This document shows positions 35,664 to 45,630 of a DNA stretch of 64,000 nt, in pieces. The stretch covers positions 62,001 through 126,000 of the forward strand of contig NZ_BCYR01000003.1 in NCBI RefSeq assembly GCF_001598295.1, in the 5' to 3' direction. A model generated the notes under the pieces. That model ran no database searches. It saw only the letters and a program-made list of their open reading frames with translations, and was not told where the DNA came from. This stretch comes from Klebsiella ornithinolytica NBRC 105727 = ATCC 31898. GTDB lineage: Bacteria > Pseudomonadota > Gammaproteobacteria > Enterobacterales > Enterobacteriaceae. A program made the translations under genes and the position numbers. The number at the start of each line of letters is the position of its first letter. The first letter of the stretch is position 1.

Positions 35664-36914
35664 TTATTGCAGACGTTTGTGCAGGCAAACGCCGGTAAGC
35701 AGTGCGGCCATTAGCATCAGCGCGATAAAGCCACCCACGCCGTTCCAGCCATAGTTATGCCAGAATACCCCGCCTAATGTCCCCGCAATACTGGAGCCGA
35801 GATAGTAGCTGAACAGGTACAGCGACGATGCCTGGCCGCGGGCGCGGCGCGCACGAGGACCAATCCAGCTGCTGGCGACCGAGTGGGCGGCAAAGAAGCC
35901 GGCGGAGAACAGCAGCATGCCCGCAAATATCAGCCACAGAGAGGAGAACAGGGTCAGCGTCAGCCCGGCCAGCATAACGGCGGTAAAGGCAAGCATCACC
36001 GGGCCGCGGCCGTAGCGTGCGGTCATTGCCCCGGCCTTCGGGGAACTCCAGGTCCCGGTCAGATATGCGACGGAGAGCAGGCCAACCACCGCCTGACTCA
36101 GCGACCAGGGCGACATCATCAGGCGATAGCCAATGTAGTTGAAGAGGGTGACAAAAGACCCCATCAGCAGGAATCCTTCGAGGAACAGCAGCGGCAGCCC
36201 GCGATCGCGCCAGTGCAGGTGCAGGTTAATCAGCAGGGTTTTGGGGCGCAGCGAACTCGGGCGGAAGTGTCGCGATTCCGGCAGGATTCGCCAGAACATA
36301 ATGGCCGAGGCTAACGCGAAGCAGCTGATCACCGCCAGCGCCACGCGCCAGCCGAAAAAGTCGGTGAAAACCCCGGTCAGCAGACGGCCGCTCATTCCGC
36401 CAATCGAGTTGCCGCTGATGTACAGTCCCATGGAAAAGGCGACGACGCTGGGGTGGATCTCCTCACTCAGATAGGTCATCCCGACTGCCGCCACGCCGCT
36501 TAGCGACAGGCCAATCAGCGCCCGCATAATCAAAATGCCGTGCCAGCTCGACATCATCGTAGACAGTAAAGAACAGCATGAGGCCAGCACCAGCGCGGTG
36601 ACCATCACCTGTTTACGGCCGATAGCATCCGAAAGCGGGCCGGTAAACAGCAGGCCAACGGCGAGCATCGCGGTGGAAATCGACAGCGAAACGCTGCTAC
36701 TGGCGGGAGTCACGCCAAATTCGGTCGAGAGCACCGGCAGAATCGGTTGAACGCAGTAAAGCAGGGCGAAAGTGGCCAGACCGGCGGAGAAGAGGGCGAG
36801 AGTGACCCGAATAAACTGGGGGGTACCGCGCTTAATAAACTGATTTGGCTGGGATATAACATTGTCGCTGACCTCGCTTGCCGGCACGGTATCAACGGTA
36901 GTTGTACGACTCAC
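35664..36914 (-). CDS. ynfM: MFS transporter YnfM
   Basis: The 416-residue, 12-TM transporter is close to E. coli YnfM throughout (SAGLATFALLYCVQPILPVLS; GPLSDAIGRKQVMV; YLFSYYLGSSIAGTLGGVFWH). It is an MFS drug-exporter-like protein, with arabinose export reported for the E. coli protein as far as I recall. It is divergent from the LysR gene ynfL 117 bases away, as in E. coli, and is the probable target of YnfL. Confidence 0.93.
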   Translation of the reverse strand: MSRTTTVDTVPASEVSDNVISQPNQFIKRGTPQFIRVTLALFSAGLATFALLYCVQPILPVLSTEFGVTPASSSVSLSISTAMLAVGLLFTGPLSDAIGRKQVMVTALVLASCCSLLSTMMSSWHGILIMRALIGLSLSGVAAVGMTYLSEEIHPSVVAFSMGLYISGNSIGGMSGRLLTGVFTDFFGWRVALAVISCFALASAIMFWRILPESRHFRPSSLRPKTLLINLHLHWRDRGLPLLFLEGFLLMGSFVTLFNYIGYRLMMSPWSLSQAVVGLLSVAYLTGTWSSPKAGAMTARYGRGPVMLAFTAVMLAGLTLTLFSSLWLIFAGMLLFSAGFFAAHSVASSWIGPRARRARGQASSLYLFSYYLGSSIAGTLGGVFWHNYGWNGVGGFIALMLMAALLTGVCLHKRLQ

Positions 36915-37031
36915 GGAAAAATCCTTGCTGAGAACACAGAGTTAGGAAACATCACAGATCACATTTTAAGGGTATGAAAATGTAAATATTCTGTCTAATA
37001 TATTAATAATCTCAAATAAGACGTTTTAGAT

Positions 37032-37934
37032 ATGAAAATCGAGCTGCGTCATCTCCGCTACTTCATTGCCGTCGCCGAAGAGCTCCATTTTGGCCGGGCA
37101 GCGGCACGGCTGAACATTTCACAGCCGCCGTTAAGCCAGCAGATTCAGATACTTGAACAACAGATTGGCGCACGCCTCTTCGCCAGAACCAACCGCAGCG
37201 TGAGTCTGACGGCGGCGGGTCGCCAGTTTCTTGCCGACAGTCGGCACATTCTCAGTCTGGTCGACGATGCGGCGGCGCGCGCAAGCCGTCTGCATCACGG
37301 TGAAACCGGGGAGCTACACATCGGCTTTACCTCCTCCGCACCGTTCATCAAGGCGGTTTCCGATACGCTGTCCACCTTTCGCCGGCGCTACCCGGACGTG
37401 CATATCCAGACCCGGGAAACCAATACCCGCGAGCAGATTGTGCCGCTGAACGAAGGCGCCCTCGATCTGGGGCTGATGCGCAATACGCAGCTGCCGGAGA
37501 CCCTGGTCTGGGAACGGGTGCTGCGCGAACCGCTGCTGGCGATGGTGCCGAGCGACCATCCCCTCGCGCGTCAGGAGGCGGTAAGCCTGATCGAACTGGC
37601 CCGCGAACCGTTCGTCTTTTTTGACCCGCACGTCGGAACCGGACTGTACGACGACATTCTGGGGCTGATGCGACGCTATGGTCAGACGCCGATGATCGCT
37701 CAGGAGGTGGGCGAGGCGATGACGATTATCGGCCTGGTGGCTTCCGGGCTGGGGGTATCGATATTACCGGCGTCGTTTAAGCGGGTGCAGCTCAACGAGA
37801 TGCGCTGGCTACCCATTAAAGAACAGGATGCGGTTTCGGAAATGTGGCTGGTGTGGTCGAAGCATCATGAACAGAGTCAGGCGGCGCAACGCTTTCGTGA
37901 ATACCTTCTTGCCGCCGCTGCGGTGAATAATTAA
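37032..37934 (+). CDS. ynfL: LysR-family regulator YnfL
   Basis: The 300-residue regulator has the LysR HTH (IELRHLRYFIAVAEELHFGRAAARLNISQPPLSQQIQ) and effector domain of the BenM/CatM-like group (ETNTREQIVPLNEGALDLGLMR). It lies between ynfM (divergent) and mlc (same strand) exactly as in E. coli. It probably controls ynfM. The effector is unknown. Confidence 0.93.
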   Translation: MKIELRHLRYFIAVAEELHFGRAAARLNISQPPLSQQIQILEQQIGARLFARTNRSVSLTAAGRQFLADSRHILSLVDDAAARASRLHHGETGELHIGFTSSAPFIKAVSDTLSTFRRRYPDVHIQTRETNTREQIVPLNEGALDLGLMRNTQLPETLVWERVLREPLLAMVPSDHPLARQEAVSLIELAREPFVFFDPHVGTGLYDDILGLMRRYGQTPMIAQEVGEAMTIIGLVASGLGVSILPASFKRVQLNEMRWLPIKEQDAVSEMWLVWSKHHEQSQAAQRFREYLLAAAAVNN

Positions 37935-38055
37935 GACTAAAAACAGTCAAAAACGTGCGGTAAATCACAAGGCTAAGTAAAAATTTGACGAGTGCTACCG
38001 AAGTGCTTCACCATAGCTAAAAGTTTATTTCGAAGCGCGAAAATAAAGGGAGTCA

Positions 38056-39279
38056 ATGGTGGTAGCGGACAGTCAGCCAGGCCATATCGATCAAATAAAG
38101 CAGACCAATGCAGGAGCAGTATATCGCCTGATTGATCAGCTTGGCCCGGTGTCGCGCATCGACCTCTCGCGTTTTGCGCAACTGGCGCCGGCCAGCATTA
38201 CTAAAATCGTGCGTGAAATGCTCGAAGCGCATCTGGTTCAGGAGACGGAAATCCAGGAGCCGGGGAGCCGCGGGCGTCCCGCCGTCGGGCTGATGGTCGA
38301 GACCGAGGCCTGGCACTATCTCTCCGTGCGAATCAGCCGCGGTGAAATTCACCTTGCGCTGCGCGATCTCAGCAGCAAACTGGTGGTTGAGGAGCAGCTC
38401 GAGCTGGCGCTCCAGCACGAACAGCCGTTCCTGACGCGCGTTGTTGAGCATATCGACCAGTTCTTTATCCGCCATCAAAAGAAACTGGAACGTCTGACCG
38501 CCATCGCCGTCACCATGCCGGGCATCATTGATACCGAAAACGGCGTGATTCATCGGATGCCATTTTATGAAGAGGTCAAAGATCTGCCTCTTGGCGAGGT
38601 TCTGGCGAACCACACCGGCGTCTCGGTCTATATTCAGCACGATATCAGCGCATGGACGATGGCGGAATCGCTGTTTGGCGCGTCCCGCGGGGCGCGGGAC
38701 GTCATTCAGGTGGTGATTGATCATAACGTCGGCGCCGGGGTTATTACCGATGGTCGCCTGCTGCATGCGGGCAGCAGCAGTCTGGTCGAGATCGGTCATA
38801 CTCAGGTCGATCCCTACGGCAAGCGATGCTACTGCGGTAACCACGGTTGTCTGGAGACTATCGCCAGCGTCGAAAGCGTGCTGGAACTGGCCCAGGTACG
38901 AATGACTAAATCAATGAGTTCGATGCTGCATCAGCAGCCGCTGAGCGTGGAGTGGCTGTGCCAGGCGGCGCTGCAGGGCGATTTGCTGGCGCGGGATATT
39001 ATTAGCGGCGTGGGCCAGCACGTCGGGCGGATTCTGGCGATCATGGTCAATCTGTTCAACCCGCAAAAAATCCTCATCGGCTCCCCGTTTAGTCTGGCGG
39101 CCGATATCTTATTTCCCGCCATTTCAGATTGTATTCGGCAACAATCTCTGCCCGCCTACAGCCGGCATATTAGCGTTGAAAGCACGCAGTTTTCTAACCG
39201 TGGAACGATGGCCGGCGCAGCGCTGGTGAAGGATGCCCTCTATAACGGATCTCTGCTGATTCGACTGTTACAGGGTTAA
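38056..39279 (+). CDS. mlc: Global sugar repressor Mlc (DgsA), ROK family
   Basis: The 407-residue protein is near-identical in layout to E. coli Mlc. It has an N-terminal HTH (GPVSRIDLSRFAQLAPASITKIVREML), a ROK domain with the glycine-rich ATP-like loop (VIDHNVGAGVITDG) and the structural zinc site GHTQVDPYGKRCYCGNHGCLE. Mlc represses ptsG, pts and related genes, and is sequestered by dephosphorylated EIICB-Glc. Several other sugar-acid genes lie downstream but not as a known Mlc regulon. Confidence 0.95.
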   Translation: MVVADSQPGHIDQIKQTNAGAVYRLIDQLGPVSRIDLSRFAQLAPASITKIVREMLEAHLVQETEIQEPGSRGRPAVGLMVETEAWHYLSVRISRGEIHLALRDLSSKLVVEEQLELALQHEQPFLTRVVEHIDQFFIRHQKKLERLTAIAVTMPGIIDTENGVIHRMPFYEEVKDLPLGEVLANHTGVSVYIQHDISAWTMAESLFGASRGARDVIQVVIDHNVGAGVITDGRLLHAGSSSLVEIGHTQVDPYGKRCYCGNHGCLETIASVESVLELAQVRMTKSMSSMLHQQPLSVEWLCQAALQGDLLARDIISGVGQHVGRILAIMVNLFNPQKILIGSPFSLAADILFPAISDCIRQQSLPAYSRHISVESTQFSNRGTMAGAALVKDALYNGSLLIRLLQG

Positions 39280-39406
39280 CATTTTTTCATAGTCACACCA
39301 AAAATTGCGCTATCTCAAGCTGGTATCCGGCGGCTTCGCGTAGACTTTTCCCACAGTTTATTCCTTCTCTTCTGTATAAATCATCAACATAACTGTGGGG
39401 TTAATG

Positions 39407-40102
39407 ATGTTTAAGCGTTTCTTTATAACAGGTACTGACACCTCTGTCGGGAAGACAGTGGTTTCTCGTGCGCTGTTGCAGGCACTTGCTGCCAGCGGCA
39501 AAAGCGTCGCGGGATACAAGCCTGTGGCGAAGGGCAGCAAAGAGACGCCGGACGGATTGCGTAACAAAGATGCGCTGATTTTACAAAGCGTGTCGTCGCT
39601 GGCGTTACCGTATGATGCTGTCAATCCCATAGCATTAAGCGAAGATGAGAGCAGCGTGGCGCACAGCTGCCCGATTAACTACGGGCTGCTGTCGGATGGT
39701 CTTCAGCGCCTCAGCGGGCAGGTCGATCATGTTGTGGTTGAGGGGACCGGCGGCTGGCGGAGTCTGATGAACGACCTGCGTCCGCTTTCAGAATGGGTGG
39801 TCCAGGAGCAGCTTCCGGTGGTGATGGTCGTTGGCATCCAGGAAGGCTGCATCAACCACGCTCTGCTGACCGCCCAGGCCATTGCTAACGACGGTCTGCC
39901 GATGATTGGCTGGGTGGCAAACCGCATTAACCCGGGCTTAGCGCATTACGCTGAAATCATCGAGGTGCTGAGTAAAAAGCTGCCTGGGCCGCTGATCGGC
40001 GAACTTCCTTACCTGCCGCGCGCCGAACAGCGTGAGCTGAGCCAGTATATTGACTTAACCATGCTCGGCGACATGATGGCGGTAGATAGAGTCCTGGCGT
40101 AA
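39407..40102 (+). CDS. bioD2: Dethiobiotin synthetase paralogue BioD2 (YnfK)
   Basis: The 231-residue ATP-dependent synthetase closes the ureido ring of dethiobiotin. It has the P-loop [17 protein letters not shown] and [15 protein letters not shown], the segment corresponding to the BioD G-G/D active region. I chose ATG 39407 (MFKRFFITG), with GGGG seven bases upstream. A second ATG is at 39404. It is the second BioD-type gene of enterobacteria, away from the bio operon. Its last 48 bases overlap clcB on the other strand. Confidence 0.92.
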   Translation: MFKRFFITGTDTSVGKTVVSRALLQALAASGKSVAGYKPVAKGSKETPDGLRNKDALILQSVSSLALPYDAVNPIALSEDESSVAHSCPINYGLLSDGLQRLSGQVDHVVVEGTGGWRSLMNDLRPLSEWVVQEQLPVVMVVGIQEGCINHALLTAQAIANDGLPMIGWVANRINPGLAHYAEIIEVLSKKLPGPLIGELPYLPRAEQRELSQYIDLTMLGDMMAVDRVLA

Positions 40103-41314
40103 CGTCCGGGAGAGCACCGATGCCAGTACGCAGGCAATCAATAAACCGGGCAGTAGCAGGTATTGCCCGGTCATTTCACAGATCATCAATGTCGACATAA
40201 TCGGCGCATGCGTTGTGGCCGCCAGAAAGGCCGCCATTCCGGTCAGACCAATCATAATTGCCAGTCCTTGATCGTGGTGCAGCCACAGCCCGCTGAAGCT
40301 GGCAAACAGCATGCCCATCGCCAGCCCGACGAACAGCGTAGGGGTAAACACGCCGCCCGGCGCGCCGGATCCGCTGCTGGCCAGCACCGCTATCAGTTTG
40401 CACACAAAGACCACCGCGATGGCGCTAAACAGCGGCGGCGACTGCAGATAATGCTGTACCGTGCTGTAACCATTGCCCCACACCGCAGGCGTGATCAGTG
40501 ACAGCAGGCCGACAATCATTCCGCCGAGCGCCAGCTGCCACGGCGGCGAGAGCCTGATGCGTAAAAAACAGCGGTGGCTGTAGCTCATCATCGCGATAAA
40601 CAGCGGTCCGCAAAGCCCGGCTAACAGTCCGGTAGCCAGCATCAGCGCATAGTGGAGAGCGGTCAGCGTCTCATGAAACTCCACCTGATACAGCGGCGAT
40701 GCGCCGCCGTTCATCAACTGCGTGAGCAGCAGGGCGATAACCGCGGAAATGACCACCGGACCCAGTGACGCAAGCATCAGCGTGCCAAATAAAATTTCGG
40801 CAATAAACAGACTTCCGGCCAGCGGCGCGTGATAGGCGCTGGCCATCCCGGCGGCGGCCCCACAGGCGACCCACAGCTTCCATTCTGCTTTTGGCGTGAA
40901 GCGGCGGGCGAACAGCGACGCGGCCAGTGCGGCCAGCAGAATCATCGCGCCTTCGCGACCAATCGCGCTGCCGGTAGTCACCACCAACAAGGAAGCCAGG
41001 GATTTAACCAGGCTGGCGGGGGTATCAAACTGACCGTCTCCGCTATCGAGCGCCTCCATATAGTCGGTGGGCGCATGCGGGCGCTGGCGGGTCCGACATT
41101 GCCAGAACCAGAGCAGTGCGCCGGCAGCCAGTCCGCCAGCCGCCGGCGTGAGCAGACGTCGCCAGCCGGGTAGTCCGTCGGCGGCATTGACCAGACTCCC
41201 GCTATGATCGTTGAGAAAAAGCCCTTCCAGGATCGCCATCGCCGAATGAAATAACGCAACGGCCAGCGCCGCCAGTATACCGACCAGCGTCGCAATCAGC
41301 AGGCGACGAAACAT
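40055..41314 (-). CDS. clcB: Chloride channel/transporter ClcB
   Basis: The 419-residue CLC protein matches E. coli ClcB in length from the chosen ATG at 41314 ([12 protein letters not shown]). An earlier ATG at 41350 would add 12 residues. CLC landmarks are visible: [29 protein letters not shown] and [19 protein letters not shown]. coli ClcA and ClcB support extreme acid resistance by returning chloride in exchange for protons. It overlaps bioD2 tail to tail by 48 bases. Confidence 0.93.
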   Translation of the reverse strand: MFRRLLIATLVGILAALAVALFHSAMAILEGLFLNDHSGSLVNAADGLPGWRRLLTPAAGGLAAGALLWFWQCRTRQRPHAPTDYMEALDSGDGQFDTPASLVKSLASLLVVTTGSAIGREGAMILLAALAASLFARRFTPKAEWKLWVACGAAAGMASAYHAPLAGSLFIAEILFGTLMLASLGPVVISAVIALLLTQLMNGGASPLYQVEFHETLTALHYALMLATGLLAGLCGPLFIAMMSYSHRCFLRIRLSPPWQLALGGMIVGLLSLITPAVWGNGYSTVQHYLQSPPLFSAIAVVFVCKLIAVLASSGSGAPGGVFTPTLFVGLAMGMLFASFSGLWLHHDQGLAIMIGLTGMAAFLAATTHAPIMSTLMICEMTGQYLLLPGLLIACVLASVLSRTLRQDSIYRHHVAEHG

Positions 41315-41529
41315 GACCTGAACATCAGGATAATTGTGCAGACGGTGCATCAGAGGTTACGGTGAGCGGGAAACATAGACTTATTGTGATAGGAAATAAG
41401 CTTAGACGCAAAAGCTATAAATGCCGCTTGTGCTGAAACAGCGGGCGGATGAAGGGGCTTAAAAAATCTGTCTGCGTGACGTTGTCACTGAAAAGCCGCC
41501 ATGCCAGTCCTCCCGGCATGGCGGTGCGT

Positions 41530-42138
41530 TTAGCGATAAAGCGGTTTGTCGGCGACGGCAATGGGGAGCTGGCGTTGCCATTCGGCGAGCGTCGCCTGCG
41601 CCAGTTGTCCGAGGGAATGATAAAAGGGGTGTTCGGCTCCGGCGATAAACACCTCGAGGAACCGGCCGGACCAGGGCAGCAGATGCCAGGCGAGAAGCTG
41701 CGAAAACGCCTCCTCCTGCGCGGATTCGCACAGCCAGGCGGCCAGCAGCAGGAGCGTACCAAAATGATCTTCCGGCTCCTGGCCTTGCGTTGCGTGACCA
41801 ATTCCGTTCGCGCGCATCCACTCCCGCAATGCCAGAGTAGAGTCGCCGAACAGCACATTCTCTTTATCCAGCCAGACCGAACCCCACGGCGGGGCGGGCA
41901 GCGCCCAGGGACCAATAAACAGGCGTTGCCAGGCCTGGGGGAGCGGTTCATCGCTGGCGGCGGCGAACCCGGTCACCAGCGAATCGGCTAGCGGATAAGG
42001 CCATTGAGCCTGCCAGCTGCCGTCTTGCAGAGCCGCTACCAGCGGCGCGGCCTGCGCGCTTTCCGGGGAAAATGAAAACAGGGCGCCCAGGGTGCGGGCG
42101 CTCAACGCGACGGCGTCGCGGTAGTGAGCTTGTATCAT
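41530..42138 (-). CDS. dmsD: Twin-arginine redox enzyme maturation chaperone DmsD
   Basis: The 202-residue all-helical TorD/DmsD-family chaperone binds the twin-arginine leader of DmsA/YnfE-type enzymes before export. The chosen ATG at 42138 (MIQAHYRDAV) follows AAGGAAGAG and gives the family length. It shows the family segment PPWGSVWLDKENVLFGDS and the EPEDHFGTLLLLAAWL motif. It is the last gene of the ynf operon, so its client is the catalytic subunit encoded at 43093-45543. Confidence 0.92.
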   Translation of the reverse strand: MIQAHYRDAVALSARTLGALFSFSPESAQAAPLVAALQDGSWQAQWPYPLADSLVTGFAAASDEPLPQAWQRLFIGPWALPAPPWGSVWLDKENVLFGDSTLALREWMRANGIGHATQGQEPEDHFGTLLLLAAWLCESAQEEAFSQLLAWHLLPWSGRFLEVFIAGAEHPFYHSLGQLAQATLAEWQRQLPIAVADKPLYR

Positions 42139-42180
42139 GTACTCTTCCTTACTGCGGCGGGACGGTGCCACGCCTGAATA

Positions 42181-43038
42181 TTAACCAGCAATCGCCACGC
42201 CGACGGTCATATGCAGAGCATAAAACAGACCGCGGCCAATAAGTTCTGCGGCCAGAACCAGCAGCAGTCCGAGGAACAAACTGGTCGGGCGCGGGGTTTT
42301 GTTCCGGCAAAGCGGGCAGATCCAGCAGCCGAGGCCAAGCGCCAGCAGCGCGATGCGCCAGATCTGTAACGCGGCATAATTCGGCACCAGCGCGCCGGCG
42401 CGCTGCATTGAGCTCTGAATGTCGCTGAGTTCAACGCCCTGCATAATCACCAGAGCGATGCTGGCAAACAGCGCCAGCACGCTCAAGGAGGCGAAAAAAC
42501 GCCCGTTGAACTCAACATTCGCAGCCCGCAATAACAGCGCGGCGAACAGCGGCCCGGTCAGCGCCATTGTCAGAAAGAAGGATGTTGTCGTGCCGCCACT
42601 ATACCATGTCGGGACGGTTTCAATCTGGTAAACCCGGGTCATCGCCAGCACAAAAATGAGGCCCAGCAGCATGCTCAGCAGCAGCCAGGGGCGGCCGAGG
42701 GCCGCAGGCAGTTTGCCGAGTCTCGCCAGCCACCACCAGAGGCCGCCGACGGCGAAGAACAGGGCGCCGCTGGCGATTTCATTACTGAGCGCCGAGGCGC
42801 CAATGCGATGAAGAGAGTTGAATGCCCGGAGCGGCGATCCCAGATGCAGAACCGATGCCAGAAAACCGACCCCCATCATGAGCCAGAGAAAGACCATGCG
42901 TTTGACCAGACGCTGCCGGGCCTCGGAGTTATCTGTCAGCGATATCCATCCCAGACCGCTGACGATAGTCGCTCCCGCCACGCATTGACCGAGTACCGTA
43001 AACAGCACCAGCGGCCATTCATGCCATCCACTACCCAT
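42181..43038 (-). CDS. ynfH: DMSO reductase-type membrane anchor YnfH (DmsC family)
   Basis: The 285-residue, eight-TM protein anchors the reductase and oxidises menaquinol. It begins MGSGWHEWPLVLFTVLGQC and follows E. coli YnfH closely (MGVGFLASVLHLGSPLRAFNSLHRIGAS). In intact DmsABC-type enzymes it passes electrons to an iron-sulfur subunit, which is missing here except for a short remnant. The start overlaps that remnant by 8 bases. AAGGAG precedes the ATG. Confidence 0.92.
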   Translation of the reverse strand: MGSGWHEWPLVLFTVLGQCVAGATIVSGLGWISLTDNSEARQRLVKRMVFLWLMMGVGFLASVLHLGSPLRAFNSLHRIGASALSNEIASGALFFAVGGLWWWLARLGKLPAALGRPWLLLSMLLGLIFVLAMTRVYQIETVPTWYSGGTTTSFFLTMALTGPLFAALLLRAANVEFNGRFFASLSVLALFASIALVIMQGVELSDIQSSMQRAGALVPNYAALQIWRIALLALGLGCWICPLCRNKTPRPTSLFLGLLLVLAAELIGRGLFYALHMTVGVAIAG

Positions 43039-43096
43039 GGGCGATCTCCTTGCTGGCTGTTGGCTCGTCTGCGCCTCCTGGCAGCCAGGAGATCAT
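43031..43096 (-). pseudogene. Remnant of the iron-sulfur subunit gene ynfG (dmsB family)
   Basis: Between the catalytic and anchor genes, where E. coli has the roughly 205-codon ynfG, only a 21-codon frame remains. It starts MISWLPGG and ends PTASKEIAHG. Its ATG overlaps the upstream stop as ATGA, and its TAG lies just inside ynfH, so both junctions look like a normal coupled gene. The last residues loosely resemble the NPKEV end of DmsB. No cysteine of the four ferredoxin motifs is left. An internal deletion of about 180 codons is my inference. Confidence 0.55.
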
Positions 43097-45543
43097 GACG
43101 CCGTGTCCTCGACCCTGGCGATGTCAACGAGGTTCGTATGCTGTGGATTTCCTTTTGCCAGCGGAGAGGGCCGCTGGGTGGTCAGGGTATTAATGCAGGC
43201 GCCGCGATCGATGCGATCACCGTCCATGTTGGCGTCATGCCATGCTCCCTGGCCCATAGCCGCAACGCCGGGCATGATACGCGGCGTGACTTTCGCCGGA
43301 ATACGCAGTTCGCCGCGCGGGTTGAAGACGCGCACCAAATCGCCGTTTTTAATTCCACGCTTCCCGGCATCAAGCGGATTGATCCACACCTCCTGGCGGC
43401 AGGCGGCCTGTAGCACATCGACGTTGCCGTAGCTGGAGTGGGTTCGGGCTTTGTAGTGAAAACCGAAAAGCTGCAGCGGGAACTGGTCGCGCAGCGGGTC
43501 ATCCCAGCCTTCGAAAGTGGAGGCGTAGATCGGCAGTGGGCTGATCGTTTCATCCTTCTGCAACTGCCAACGGGCAGCAATATCCGCCAGTTGACTGGAG
43601 TAAATCTCAATTTTGCCGGAGGGCGTTTTTAAGGGGTGCGCGATCGGGTCCGCGCGAAAATCGCGATAGGCGACAAAATGGCCGTCCGGATCTTTACGCT
43701 TATAAATCCCCATTGCTTTCAGGGCTTCATAGGTGGGTAGCGCGGGATCTCTGGCCAGCATTTTGGCGTACAGATACTGGAGCCACTGCTCCTGGGTGCG
43801 ACCTTCGGTAAATCGTTGATGAATATCATCGCCGAGGCGTTTTGCCACTTCGCTGAGGATCCAGTAGATCGGTTTGCGTTCGAATTTCGGCGCGGTTGCG
43901 GGCTGAATAAAAATCAGGTAGCCCATGTTCCCGGCGTAGTCGTTAGGGATGATGTCTTCCTGTTCGACGGTCATCAGGTCCGGCAGCAGAATGTCGGCAT
44001 ACTTCGCCGAAGAGGTCATAAAGTTCTCGATCACCACGATCATTTCGCATTTTTTCTCGTCCTTGAGAATTTCGTGGGTTTTGTTGATATCAGAATGCTG
44101 GTTGACGAGGGTATTCCCGGCATAGTTCCAGATAAACTTAATCGGGACATCCAGCTTATCTTTGCCTCTGACGCCGTCACGCAGCGCGGTCATCTCCGGG
44201 CCGCGCGCGATGGCGTCGGTCCAGCTAAAGCAGGAGATGGCGGTTTTGACCGGATTGACCAGCACCGGCAGGCGCTCAATGGTCAGGGTATAGGTCGATT
44301 CGCGCGCGCCGCTGTTGCCGCCGTTAATGCCGACATTGCCGGTCAGAATCGGCAGCATGGCGATCGCCCGGGAAGCCAGTTCCCCGTTAGCCTGGCGCTG
44401 CGGTCCCCAGCCCTGGCAAATACAGGCGGGTCGGGTGGTTCCAATTTCCCGGGCCAGCTTAATGATTCGGTCGACGGGGATCCCGGTGATACGCGACGCC
44501 CACTGCGGCGTTTTGGCGGTCCCGTCCTCACCGTGACCGAGAATGTAGGCTTTGTAGTGGCTGTCTGGCGGGGCGCCGGCGGGAAGGGTTTTTTCGTCAT
44601 AGCCGACGCAGTATTTATCGAGGAACGGCCGATCGACCAGATTCTCACTAATCAGTACCCAGGCGATACCGGCCACCAGCGCGGCATCGGTGCCCGGACG
44701 GATGGGGATCCATTCATCTTCCCGCCCGGCGGCAGTATCGGTATAGCGGGGGTCAATGACAATCATCCGCGCGTTGGAGCGTTCTCTGGCCTGCTCCAGA
44801 TACCAGGTGATGCCGCCGCCGCTCATGCGGGTTTCCGCCGGGTTGTTGCCGAACATCACCACCAGTTTGCTGTTTTCGATATCCGAGGTGCTGTTACCCT
44901 CGTTGCTGCCGTAGGTGTAGGGCATGGCGCAGGCAATCTGGGCGGTACTGTAGGTGCCGTACTGATTCAGCGACCCGCCATAGCAGTTCATCAGACGGGT
45001 GACCGGCGAGGCCGAAGGCGAGGAACGGGTCATATTGCCGCCGACAATTCCCGACGAATAGTTAATGTAAACCGCCTCGTTGCCGTAGTTTTTGACGACT
45101 CTTTGCAGATTGCCGGCAATTGTCTCCAGCGCCTCTTCCCAGCTGATGCGCGCAAACTTGCCTTCGCCGCGTTTGCCGATGCGTTTCATCGGGTAATTCA
45201 GGCGATCCGGGTGGTTGATTCGCCGGCGAATGGAACGGCCGCGTAGACAGGCGCGTACCTGATGGTCGCCATAATTGTCCATCCCGGTATTATCCGTTTC
45301 TACCCAGGTGACTTCATTATCGCGCACGTGCAGACGCAGCGCGCAGCGACTGCCGCAGTTTACCGAACAGGCGCCCCAGACGATACGTTCTTCACTCTGT
45401 GTCGCCTGCTGAACGGCCGCCGCAGCGGAGCGCAGACTAAAAGGAAGCGAGAGTCCACCGGCGGCAAGCGCCAGTGAGCCTATCGCAGACGATTTGATTA
45501 ACGTGCGTCGGCTGACGCCGCCAGAATGTTCCTGACTGGACAT
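43093..45543 (-). CDS. DMSO/selenate reductase-type molybdoenzyme catalytic subunit (YnfE/YnfF)
   Basis: The 816-residue protein has a twin-arginine leader (SRRTLIKSSAIGSLALAAGG), an N-terminal cysteine cluster (WGACSVNCGSRC, then RACLRG) for a [4Fe-4S] centre, and a molybdopterin domain. The serine in NQYGTYSTAQIA is the likely Mo ligand by comparison with DmsA. E. coli has two such genes here, ynfE and ynfF; this genome has one. E. coli YnfEF act on selenate and DMSO. The expected electron donor subunit YnfG is not encoded downstream. Start MSSQEHSGG gives a complete leader. Confidence 0.92.
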   Translation of the reverse strand: MSSQEHSGGVSRRTLIKSSAIGSLALAAGGLSLPFSLRSAAAAVQQATQSEERIVWGACSVNCGSRCALRLHVRDNEVTWVETDNTGMDNYGDHQVRACLRGRSIRRRINHPDRLNYPMKRIGKRGEGKFARISWEEALETIAGNLQRVVKNYGNEAVYINYSSGIVGGNMTRSSPSASPVTRLMNCYGGSLNQYGTYSTAQIACAMPYTYGSNEGNSTSDIENSKLVVMFGNNPAETRMSGGGITWYLEQARERSNARMIVIDPRYTDTAAGREDEWIPIRPGTDAALVAGIAWVLISENLVDRPFLDKYCVGYDEKTLPAGAPPDSHYKAYILGHGEDGTAKTPQWASRITGIPVDRIIKLAREIGTTRPACICQGWGPQRQANGELASRAIAMLPILTGNVGINGGNSGARESTYTLTIERLPVLVNPVKTAISCFSWTDAIARGPEMTALRDGVRGKDKLDVPIKFIWNYAGNTLVNQHSDINKTHEILKDEKKCEMIVVIENFMTSSAKYADILLPDLMTVEQEDIIPNDYAGNMGYLIFIQPATAPKFERKPIYWILSEVAKRLGDDIHQRFTEGRTQEQWLQYLYAKMLARDPALPTYEALKAMGIYKRKDPDGHFVAYRDFRADPIAHPLKTPSGKIEIYSSQLADIAARWQLQKDETISPLPIYASTFEGWDDPLRDQFPLQLFGFHYKARTHSSYGNVDVLQAACRQEVWINPLDAGKRGIKNGDLVRVFNPRGELRIPAKVTPRIMPGVAAMGQGAWHDANMDGDRIDRGACINTLTTQRPSPLAKGNPQHTNLVDIARVEDTAS

Positions 45544-45630
45544 GGCTCACCACATCGTTGTGTTGCCGCTGAAAGATCGCCGGTATCATTTTCCGGTGTA
45601 TGGGGGAGCAATCATACCCAGAGTGGGGTA

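Noticed and set aside
42936-43127. Minus-strand frame across the ynfE/F-ynfH junction as a possible surviving ynfG
   Set aside because: It is in another frame and very Arg-rich, with none of the ferredoxin cysteine motifs of the DmsB family.
43816-45246. 476-codon plus-strand frame opposite the molybdoenzyme gene
   Set aside because: It is a mirror of a GC-rich coding strand, and the minus-strand protein has clear motifs and homology.
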